Below, in pieces: positions 1 through 5,243 of a DNA stretch of 5,243 bases. Positions within the stretch are counted from its first letter, which is position 1. Every line of letters starts with the position of its first letter. The position numbers and the translations under genes are program-made. Origin of the DNA: DAOTTI01 sp034437795. Lineage in GTDB: Bacteria > Chloroflexota > UBA11872 > UBA12225. The notes below the pieces were generated by a model that was not told the origin of the DNA, did no database searches, and was given only the letters and a program-made list of their open reading frames with translations. Location of the stretch: NCBI GenBank assembly GCA_034437795.1, contig DAOTTI010000143.1, forward strand, positions 1 to 5,243, in the 5' to 3' direction.

Positions 1-1280
1 CCCACTGTCTGGCCCTTGCCCACGCCCTGCCCCGCCACCACGGAGATGGCGGAGAGATGGTTGTAGGTGGTGCTGTAGCCGTTGCCGTGGCTGACCACCA
101 CACGGTAGCCGTAGCCCGTGCTGTCCCAGCCGGCAAAGGTGACCGTCCCGCCGTCGGCCGCCCCGATGGGGGTGCCCAGGGGAGCCGCGATGTCGATGCC
201 CGGGTGGTAATAGGTGAAATAGGTCGTAATCACGCCCCGCGTGGGCCAGGCCAGCCGGCCCGTCGGCACCGGTAATGAAGGCGGCGGGGCGGGCACCCGC
301 ACGGGAGGGGCCGGGGCGGCGGGTCGCGACAGCACCGGCGGCGGAGCCGGCCGCGCCGGGGCGGGCGGCGGAGGCGGCGGGGGCGCCACCTTCGGAATGA
401 TGGGCAGCGTGCCACCGGGGACGATCAGCGCTTTGTCCGGCGTGAGGGCCTCGCCCGGCAGCAGGCCGTTGAAGTCCACGATTACCGCCGGATCGACGTT
501 ATAGCGCCGCGCGATGGTGTCCAGCGTGTCCCCTTCGCGCACGGTGTGGACTACACCCTGGACAGGTGGGATGCGTAACTGCTGGCCGGCCTGGATGATA
601 ACCACGTCGTCGTCGTCTAACCCATTCGACCAGAGCACGCTGTACATGCCGACGTTGAACCTGGCGCCGATGTCCCAGATGGTGTCGCCCGGCTGCACCG
701 TGTAGGTCACGATCTCCGCTCGCGGCTTGCCGGACGGTTTGGTGGTCAGCGACGCCGGGCGGACGAGCGAATCGTGGGTTCGGACCTCGGCGGCGCGCGG
801 CCCCAGCACCAGGCGGGCGTAGGCGGAGAGGTGGCCCTGCTCCACCCCCACCGGCGCCATCAGCCCTTCGTCCGGGCGGGCAAAGCCACCCGCCACCAGC
901 GTGGCGGCGATGAGCAGCGCCAGCACCGCATGGGGCGCCAGGCGCGGCGCGGCGGCGGCCAGCCCACTCGCATCGACGGTTATCAGGGCCCGACACCAGG
1001 CGACGGCCGCGACGTAGTGGGGCCATGGCAGGGCCGGCGGCCGCGCGGCGGCGTGAACGGCGAGCGCCAGGACCCTGCCCAGCCTGTCCCCGCGCCGGCC
1101 ACGTGCCCGTGCGGTCGGGGGCGCTATCGCGATGGCCGTGGTTGCCCACAGCGGGGGTCCGTTCTGGCCGGCCCGCGCGCGGGCCGGATTCGCGCCGGTT
1201 GTAGCTCCCTGCAGGCTGCCGGCCCGGCCGTCTGCCTGGCCATCCGCAGCTACCGGGGCGCGGAGGACGGCAACTCCCAA
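1..1280 (-). CDS. LysM-LysM-M23 family peptidoglycan endopeptidase, membrane-anchored, 3' end outside window
   Basis: This is a probable zinc metallopeptidase that cuts peptidoglycan cross-bridges or stem peptides outside the membrane. Numbering from the TTG at 1280-1278, a hydrophobic segment at about 114-133 (LAPHAVLALLIAATLVAGGF) looks like a signal anchor. LysM repeat 1 covers about 191-239 (VTYTVQPGDTIWDIG) and LysM repeat 2 about 243-290 (HTVREGDTLDTIARRYNV). A Pro/Ala linker follows at about 293-340, then the M23 domain. The zinc motif HPGID gives H359 and D363, and H408 in YNHLS matches the family's catalytic histidine. The frame has no stop down to base 1 and breaks off at GKGQTVG, so the final HxH motif (usually GPHLHFE) and about 40 residues are missing from view. 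TTG was chosen because GAGGAG lies 6 nt upstream; the GTG at 1283 is the alternative, and the frame's upstream stop is at 1334-1332. The roughly 113 residues before the membrane segment are Ala/Arg/Gly-rich and not recognised, so a later start remains possible. Family call is firm; the N-terminus is not. Confidence 0.88.
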   Translation of the reverse strand, partial: MGVAVLRAPVAADGQADGRAGSLQGATTGANPARARAGQNGPPLWATTAIAIAPPTARARGRRGDRLGRVLALAVHAAARPPALPWPHYVAAVAWCRALITVDASGLAAAAPRLAPHAVLALLIAATLVAGGFARPDEGLMAPVGVEQGHLSAYARLVLGPRAAEVRTHDSLVRPASLTTKPSGKPRAEIVTYTVQPGDTIWDIGARFNVGMYSVLWSNGLDDDDVVIIQAGQQLRIPPVQGVVHTVREGDTLDTIARRYNVDPAVIVDFNGLLPGEALTPDKALIVPGGTLPIIPKVAPPPPPPPAPARPAPPPVLSRPAAPAPPVRVPAPPPSLPVPTGRLAWPTRGVITTYFTYYHPGIDIAAPLGTPIGAADGGTVTFAGWDSTGYGYRVVVSHGNGYSTTYNHLSAISVVAGQGVGKGQTV

Positions 1281-1286
1281 CACGCG

Positions 1287-1292
1287 CTCCTC
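1287..1292 (-). promoter_or_regulatory. Shine-Dalgarno of the M23 gene (GAGGAG)
   Basis: GAGGAG reads on the minus strand 3 nt before GTG (1283-1281) and 6 nt before TTG (1280-1278). The spacing favours TTG as the start codon. It is the strongest ribosome-binding match near any start in the window. It partly overlaps the small inverted repeat at 1290-1300. Confidence 0.55.
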
Positions 1293-1347
1293 GAATCGAG
1301 AGTTCGGGGCGGCCCGGCAGGCGGACGGCGGTTACGGGCCGGTGACG

Positions 1348-1373
1348 GCCTGTCACGCTCCGTTCGCCTGTCA
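1348..1373 (-). repeat. Two direct copies of TGACAGGC, 18 bp apart
   Basis: The octamer TGACAGGC occurs on the minus strand at 1373-1366 and 1355-1348, start to start 18 bp, close to two helical turns (about 21 bp) but not matching them. Both copies lie just downstream of the predicted transcription start. The second overlaps a GTGAC-N5-GTCAC inverted repeat at 1342-1356. The position would suit an operator, but the repeats are short and chance is not excluded. Confidence 0.35.
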
Positions 1374-1383
1374 GGACCGGCAG

Positions 1384-1413
1384 AACATAACACGGCAGAC
1401 ACGCCTCTGTCTA
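1384..1413 (-). promoter_or_regulatory. Candidate housekeeping-sigma promoter for the M23 gene
   Basis: On the minus strand, TAGACA (1413-1408) matches the TTGACA -35 box at five of six positions. An 18-nt spacer separates it from TATGTT (1389-1384), which matches TATAAT at four of six. The -10 is preceded by TGT, giving an extended -10 TGnTATGTT. The -35 box includes the TAG stop of the upstream gene. Transcription would begin near 1376-1378, leaving a leader of about 95 nt. The match stands out in such GC-rich sequence, but this was read by eye and the organism's sigma consensus is unknown. Confidence 0.4.
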
Positions 1414-3471
1414 GCCCCCGGCCGGCGCCGGCACGACCTCAATCTGGCCGAGGGGCACGCGGTCGCTGGCGAAAGCGCCCTCGAGCACGACCGGCTGGCG
1501 CTGCATCGTGCGTAGCTCGTACATCCCCGTCCAGAGCTCGTACCTCCCAGGTGGCGTATCGGGGCGGAGCACCAGGTCAAACACGTCGCCGATCACCTCG
1601 CCGCGGCGCCACCCGCTGGTCGGGCGGCGCCCGCCGGCGGGCTGGCCATCCTTCTGCCCCCAGATGCGACCGTCCGGCTCCGCGATGTGATTAAAGACGG
1701 TGAAGTCCCGCGCCGGGCGCCCAATCGCTTCCCAGAAGAGAGTGAGGCGGATGGTCCCGCCGGGGCGCGCCACCCCGCTGGACAGGCGGTAGCCCCGCAG
1801 CAGGACGTCGTTGCCGATGCGGGCGGGCGGGCTCAGCCACTGCACGCCGCGGGGCGGCGTGACGTTGAGCCGGTAGAGCTTGAACCGGCTGTGGTTGCCT
1901 GGCTTGGGCAGGTCCAGGATCAGTGATGCCCCGGGATTGAGGCTCAGGAACCGGCGCTCCTGCTCGCCCCCGGGGGCGTCGGTGAGCACGTAGTAGACCT
2001 CGGTGCCCTGCGCCACCAGCACGTAGGTCTTGTCCGGCTCTCGCTCGAGGTAGTGCTCCACCGCGAGCGTCTCCGGCACGGTCGCCAGGTGGATGTTGGG
2101 CCAGGCCAGTAGGTAGGCAGAGACTCCGTCGCGGGGCATGCCGGTGGCGGCGCGGGTGACGACGACCAGGGGCCGGCTCCGGGCCAGGTCGCGCAGGTAG
2201 TCCACGATCTCGCGCAGGCCGTACCCCGCGTAGTTGCTCTCGACGTACTGGAAGCGGTCGGTAATGTAGCGCCGGTCGTTCATCCAGGGGGCGGCCGCCG
2301 GATCAGTGGCGAGCGCCGCCGCGAAGCTCAGCCCGGGCAGCACGGTCGCCAGGCCCAGCATGGCGGCCGCCCCGCGCCGCCAAGGCGCAGGTGGGGCCCA
2401 GAGCAGGCGCAGTGGCGCGACCGGGCCCCGCAAGGGGTCGGCCCGGCGGTCGCAGGCGCGGCCGCACAGCCGCCCTGCGCCGGCCACGGTGGCGAGGGCC
2501 TGCGCCGCGGGGATCAGGGCACTGATCAGGCAGAACACGACGTAACGGGAGTAGATCAGCTTGGCCGTCAGTACGAACGCCAGGAGCGGGGCCAGCGTCC
2601 ACACCGCCAGCAGGCGCCCGGCGCGCCCGCCCCGCCACATCCCGCCGGCCAGCCCGGCCGCGGCCAGCAGGGCCAGGGGCCAGCCGAGATAGGTGATGGC
2701 GACCTCGACGATGAAGATGGAGTTGCTCCACCAGAGCGCGAGCGGCAGCTGGAGCAGCTCGGCGGCGGTCAAGGAGTAGCGCTGGAAGTTGCCATCCTGG
2801 ATGTTGCCCACGAGCGGGCTGAGGAACAGGACCGAGTAGATGGCGGCCGCGAGGAAGAACGCCTGCGCCAAGAGCCACCAGCGCCGCAGGGCGTCCGGCC
2901 GCCAGAGGCCGACCACCACCGGCACCAGCGCCACGAAAAACAGTGCCGACGACTTGGTCAGCAGGGCCAGCCCCATGGCCAGGCCGAGGAGGGCGGTGCG
3001 CAGGGGCCCGGGGCGCTCGCTCCAGGCCAGCGCCGCCCAGAGCACGCCCAGGGCGGTGGCCGTCACCAGGCTGTCGTAGAGCGCCATGCGATCGTGGATC
3101 ACGGCGATAGGGGCGACGACGTAGAGCGCAGCCGCCAGCCAGGCCGCGGCCGGGCCGGCGAGGTGTCGCGCCAGGACGGCCAGCAGCGCCAGGTTGACTA
3201 GCCCCGTAGAGACGGACACCAGCCGGCCGGCAAGCAGTCGGTCCGGCAGCGAGGCCAGAAAGGGGGGCATGAGCCAGGCCAGGAGGGGCTGCTTGCCGTC
3301 TTCCAGGGAAGCGAGCCAGTCCTCGAACCCGCGGGCGTACAGGGCCCGCACGCCCCATGTGATGTAGGTCCCTTCGTCGCTGACCATGGGCAGCCGGTCG
3401 AGGTGGGTGAGACGCGTGGCCAGGTAGGCGGCGCCGAGCGCCAGCAGCAGGGCCGGGGTACGCAGGCGCAT
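1411..3471 (-). CDS. Polytopic GT39/ArnT-like lipid-carrier-dependent glycosyltransferase with beta-rich C-terminal domain
   Basis: This is a GT-C-fold membrane protein that probably moves a sugar from a polyprenyl-phosphate donor to an acceptor on the outer face of the membrane. Residue numbers count from the TTG at 3483. After a first membrane segment (about 9-24) comes the acidic pair D36-E37 in VSDEGTY, matching the catalytic or metal-binding DE of GT39 enzymes. Then come DGKQPLLAW (62-70, comparable to the KPPL motif of ArnT), HDRMALYDS (130-138) and LLTKSSALF (174-182). Hydrophobic segments continue to about 335, with another at 371-391. Residues 395-545 are soluble and probably extracytoplasmic. 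Residues about 555-690 form a beta-rich domain (LFWEA, FTVFNHIAEPDGR, PTSGWRRGEV, PPGRYELWTGMYE) that resembles a tail found on Chloroflexota glycosyltransferases. The ATG at 3471-3469 is preferred because GAGG stands 6 nt upstream; an in-frame TTG at 3483 overlaps the upstream stop and adds four residues. Fold call strong; sugar and acceptor unknown. Confidence 0.87.
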   Translation of the reverse strand: MRLRTPALLLALGAAYLATRLTHLDRLPMVSDEGTYITWGVRALYARGFEDWLASLEDGKQPLLAWLMPPFLASLPDRLLAGRLVSVSTGLVNLALLAVLARHLAGPAAAWLAAALYVVAPIAVIHDRMALYDSLVTATALGVLWAALAWSERPGPLRTALLGLAMGLALLTKSSALFFVALVPVVVGLWRPDALRRWWLLAQAFFLAAAIYSVLFLSPLVGNIQDGNFQRYSLTAAELLQLPLALWWSNSIFIVEVAITYLGWPLALLAAAGLAGGMWRGGRAGRLLAVWTLAPLLAFVLTAKLIYSRYVVFCLISALIPAAQALATVAGAGRLCGRACDRRADPLRGPVAPLRLLWAPPAPWRRGAAAMLGLATVLPGLSFAAALATDPAAAPWMNDRRYITDRFQYVESNYAGYGLREIVDYLRDLARSRPLVVVTRAATGMPRDGVSAYLLAWPNIHLATVPETLAVEHYLEREPDKTYVLVAQGTEVYYVLTDAPGGEQERRFLSLNPGASLILDLPKPGNHSRFKLYRLNVTPPRGVQWLSPPARIGNDVLLRGYRLSSGVARPGGTIRLTLFWEAIGRPARDFTVFNHIAEPDGRIWGQKDGQPAGGRRPTSGWRRGEVIGDVFDLVLRPDTPPGRYELWTGMYELRTMQRQPVVLEGAFASDRVPLGQIEVVPAPAGG

Positions 3472-3477
3472 CACCTG

Positions 3478-3481
3478 CCTC
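3478..3481 (-). promoter_or_regulatory. Ribosome-binding site deciding the GT39 start (GAGG)
   Basis: GAGG overlaps the TGA stop of the GT2 gene and lies 6 nt before the ATG at 3471-3469. The alternative TTG at 3483-3481 has no purine-rich match upstream (the preceding bases read CGCTTCGTCCG). This favours the ATG and implies translation coupled to termination of the GT2 gene. Confidence 0.5.
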
Positions 3482-4310
3482 AACGGACGAAGCGGTACCG
3501 CACCAGCGTGAACCAGGCGTGGAAGGCGTCGGTCCAGCGGATCTTCTTGCCTTCGTTGCCCCCGCGGCCGTGATAGGCGATGGGGACCTCCACGATGCGG
3601 TAGCCCCGCCGAAGGAGCTTCGACGTCAGCTCCGGACAGATGTCGAACCGGTTGGCCCGCAGCCGTAGCTCGTCTGCCAGCGCCCGCTCGAAGACCTTGT
3701 AGCAGGTGGCCTCGTCGGTGATGCGGCGCCCGAACAGGAGCGTGGCCGTCCAGGACAGGATCTTGTTGGCCAGCCAGTTGGCCGGCTGCATGCCGGGCAG
3801 GGGGGCGAAGGGCGGCTTGCCCAGGAAGCGCGACCCGTACACCACGCGCGTCTCCCCTGCGAGGATCGGCGCCAGAAGCTTGGCGTAGTCGGCGGGGTCA
3901 TACTCCAGGTCGGCGTCCTGGATCAGGACGACGTGCCCCGTGGCATGGGCCAGGCCGGTCCGGATAGCGGCGCCCTTGCCCCGATTGCGCGGGTGCCGGA
4001 TCAGGCGCACCTCGGGGAAGGCGGCCCGACCTTCGGGCCGCTCCAGGAAGTCCACCCCGCCGTCGTTAGAGCAATCGTCGACGACGAGCACCTCGCGCTC
4101 AATGGGCTGCCCCTGCCAGTGGAGCACCTGGGCCTGCACCCGCTGGAGCAGCTCGCGTAGCGTGTTGCGCTCGTTGTAGACGGGAACGATGACCGAGAGC
4201 CGGATGGCCGCGCCGGCCGGCGCGGCGGCAGCCGTGGCCGTCACCGGCTCCCCCGAGGGGACGGGCGCATCGCCACCCGCCTGCACGTCTGTTGGTCTAA
4301 GCGCCGTCAC
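3480..4310 (-). CDS. GT2 family glycosyltransferase, polyprenyl-phosphate mannosyl/glucosyltransferase (DPM1-like)
   Basis: This is a probable cytoplasmic enzyme that transfers a hexose from a nucleotide sugar to polyprenyl phosphate, making the lipid-linked donor used by GT-C transferases. The 276-residue protein opens with about 35 Ala/Pro-rich residues. A GT-A domain follows: SVIVPVYNE (39-47), VLVVDDCSNDG (74-84), RNRGKGAAIRTGL (108-120), the metal-binding DAD in IQDADLEYDP (130-139), VVYGSRFLG (156-164), ITDEATCYKVF (197-207) and GGNEGKKIRWTDAF (250-263). The EGKK-IRW-D block is typical of dolichol-phosphate mannose/glucose synthases. There is no C-terminal membrane segment, unlike the GtrB/Dpm1 versions with two or more. 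The start is GTG, overlapping the upstream stop as GTGA. A GGAG lies 11 nt ahead, which is weak, so translational coupling is likely. Mannose versus glucose cannot be told from sequence. Confidence 0.92.
   Translation of the reverse strand: MTALRPTDVQAGGDAPVPSGEPVTATAAAAPAGAAIRLSVIVPVYNERNTLRELLQRVQAQVLHWQGQPIEREVLVVDDCSNDGGVDFLERPEGRAAFPEVRLIRHPRNRGKGAAIRTGLAHATGHVVLIQDADLEYDPADYAKLLAPILAGETRVVYGSRFLGKPPFAPLPGMQPANWLANKILSWTATLLFGRRITDEATCYKVFERALADELRLRANRFDICPELTSKLLRRGYRIVEVPIAYHGRGGNEGKKIRWTDAFHAWFTLVRYRFVR
4307..4310 (-). other. GTGA stop/start overlap coupling the GT-C and GT2 genes
   Basis: The GTG start of the GT2 gene (4310-4308) shares bases with the TGA stop of the upstream membrane protein (4309-4307). 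This arrangement supports cotranscription and coupled translation, and shows the two proteins are probably made together. Confidence 0.8.
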
Positions 4311-5243
4311 GCCGTCACCAGCTCCAGCTCATGCCGTTTCTGCCTCGCTTGCACCTCTGCCTCGCCACGTCTGGCGCCGGACGTGGCGGCCATCAGCCGG
4401 CGTCCGAGGGGCACGAGCGCCAGAGCAAGCCAGCAGGCTACCAGGGTACACCAATACTGGGCGAACGGCGGGGCGTCCCGCAGGGCCGCGAACCACAGAT
4501 CAAATCCCAGCGCCCGCTCCGGCGCCTCCGGCCGCAGGTCGGGACGGACCCCGGCCCACGGATAGGCGTGCAGGAACGGGTTCTCGGCGCGGTCCCGCGG
4601 GGCGCGAGTGCCGGTCCAATCGGCCACGGTATCGTACAGGGTGGCCCGCGCCAGCCAGGCGTGGCCGAGCAGCGGGGAGAAGGCGGGCACCAGGCGCGCC
4701 TCGGCCACGTCGACGCCGCGCCCGAGCTGGTAGGCGATGATGCTGTAGTAGGCCCCGTAGTCGATGGCCACGCCCAGCGACGAGACGACGAGCCCCGCGG
4801 CCGCGGTCAGGCCGGCCGCCGCCCTGGCCGGCAGGGCGAGCCACGGCCAGGAGACCAGCACAGGGGTCCAGCCCAGCATGATGAAGGGGACGGTGACCAC
4901 CATGTAGCGGGGGCCCCAGCTCCAGTCGCCGTGCCAGGCCCACCAGCGGGCGTAATAGCCCAGCTCCGCCACGAAGATGAGGGCGATGGTCAGCGCCTCC
5001 AGCCGGTACCGGCGGGCCAGCCAGCCGAGCCCCATCAGCCCCATCGCCACCGGCGGGGCGAACCAGAAGAGGCCCTTGCCTGAGCTGATGGTGAGATAGC
5101 CAATGCCGGCCAGCAGGGGCGTCCGGAAGCCGGTGGCCGGCTCGTCGCCGTAGCCAAACTCGATCACACTGCCAAAGCGGTAGGCGTTCAGCGCCGCCTG
5201 CCAGGCGCGGGCGGCCGGCGGGGGCGCGCGCGGCGCCCCGACG
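4307..5243 (-). CDS. Polytopic GT-C-type glycosyltransferase, C-terminal part (5' end outside window)
   Basis: The frame is open from the right edge to the TGA at 4309-4307, giving 311 visible residues. A GTG at 5167 lies inside the gene rather than at its start, because the residues before it (NAYRFGS) join VIEFGYGDE into a motif seen in bacterial GT39-like proteins. Next come SSGKGLFWFAPP (fragment residues 53-64), which begins a membrane segment, a second segment near 82-96, then WHGDWSWGPRYMV (103-115) leading into further membrane segments to about 160. A soluble stretch follows at about 165-260, one more membrane segment near 262-278, and a charged tail. The GPRY and SSGKGLF blocks fit the family annotated as lipid-carrier-dependent or hypothetical glycosyltransferase. 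The N-terminal half, which would carry the DE catalytic pair, is not visible, so activity cannot be judged. It leads the gene group and overlaps the GT2 start by 4 nt. Confidence 0.75.
   Translation of the reverse strand, partial: VGAPRAPPPAARAWQAALNAYRFGSVIEFGYGDEPATGFRTPLLAGIGYLTISSGKGLFWFAPPVAMGLMGLGWLARRYRLEALTIALIFVAELGYYARWWAWHGDWSWGPRYMVVTVPFIMLGWTPVLVSWPWLALPARAAAGLTAAAGLVVSSLGVAIDYGAYYSIIAYQLGRGVDVAEARLVPAFSPLLGHAWLARATLYDTVADWTGTRAPRDRAENPFLHAYPWAGVRPDLRPEAPERALGFDLWFAALRDAPPFAQYWCTLVACWLALALVPLGRRLMAATSGARRGEAEVQARQKRHELELVTA

Larger units (their letters stand above)
1281..1410 (-). other. Intergenic leader between the GT39 gene and the M23 gene
   Basis: These 130 bases separate the TAG stop of the glycosyltransferase from the hydrolase start. 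They hold a candidate promoter (-35 at 1408-1413, overlapping the upstream stop), two copies of TGACAGGC 18 bp apart, a GTGAC-N5-GTCAC inverted repeat, a CTCGA-N-TCGAG inverted repeat and the Shine-Dalgarno. No hairpin followed by a T-run is visible, so read-through from the glycosyltransferase operon into the hydrolase gene is possible. Confidence 0.6.

Noticed and set aside
1..1280. Phage endolysin or prophage remnant
   Set aside because: The LysM/M23 protein has a membrane anchor and sits beside envelope glycosyltransferase genes. No phage structural, holin or integrase genes are nearby, so a host cell-wall enzyme fits better.
499..1356. Open frame of 285 codons on the minus strand overlapping the hydrolase gene
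   Set aside because: Its product is Arg/Gly/Pro-rich with no recognisable domain. The overlapping frame on the same strand encodes two clear LysM repeats and an M23 domain, so this is a GC-driven shadow.
1342..1356. GTGAC-N5-GTCAC as a CRP/FNR-type operator
   Set aside because: The half-sites GTGA and TCAC are separated by 7 bases rather than the 6 of the CRP consensus, flanking bases do not fit, and no such regulator is visible. It is kept only as an unassigned inverted repeat.
1281..1440. Rho-independent terminator after the GT39 gene
   Set aside because: GC-rich inverted repeats are present, but none is followed by a run of T on the minus strand.
774..1694. Open frame of 306 codons on the plus strand across the intergenic gap
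   Set aside because: It runs antisense to two well-supported genes, has low-complexity Arg/Gly/Pro composition, and no family motif.
2303..3358. Open frame of 351 codons on the minus strand inside the GT39 gene
   Set aside because: It is the shifted frame of the GT39 gene, rich in Arg, Gly, Pro and Ala, and lacks the motifs and membrane pattern seen in the true frame.
4331..5083. Open frame of 250 codons on the plus strand antisense to the right-edge gene
   Set aside because: Composition is Gly/Arg/Gln/Pro-rich without domains, while the opposite strand encodes coherent membrane segments and GT-C motifs.

Overview
The window is very GC-rich (roughly 70%) and densely coding, with every supported gene on the minus strand. 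Two traits suggest a Chloroflexota bacterium (Thermomicrobia-like or an uncultured relative): a membrane-anchored LysM-LysM-M23 endopeptidase, and a GT39-type glycosyltransferase with an extra beta-rich C-terminal domain. This assignment rests on family resemblance and composition. There is no rRNA or marker gene to confirm it.

Right to left, in the direction of transcription, the layout has two parts. (1) Bases 5243-1411 hold three glycosyltransferase genes packed as one transcription unit. The first is the C-terminal part of a multi-spanning GT-C-type membrane protein that runs off the right edge. It is followed, through a 4-nt GTGA overlap, by a soluble GT2 enzyme of the dolichol-phosphate mannose/glucose synthase type. 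The third, 8 nt further on, is a full-length polytopic GT39/ArnT-like transferase. (2) Bases 1410-1281 form a short non-coding gap with a plausible extended -10 promoter, two direct repeats, a small inverted repeat and a strong Shine-Dalgarno. The gap leads into a gene for a LysM/M23 peptidoglycan hydrolase whose last residues lie beyond the left edge.

The probable shared job is cell-envelope building. The GT2 enzyme would load a sugar from a nucleotide donor onto polyprenyl phosphate at the cytoplasmic face. The GT-C proteins would use that lipid-linked sugar on the outer face to modify a protein, lipid or glycan. The hydrolase would remodel peptidoglycan, apparently from its own promoter. 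The acceptor and the sugar cannot be read from the sequence.

No tRNA, rRNA, CRISPR array, insertion sequence or clear rho-independent terminator was seen. Nothing here is clearly an undescribed system. The points most worth a second look are the fused C-terminal domain of the GT39 protein, the GT2 plus two GT-C grouping, and the repeat-bearing leader of the hydrolase gene.
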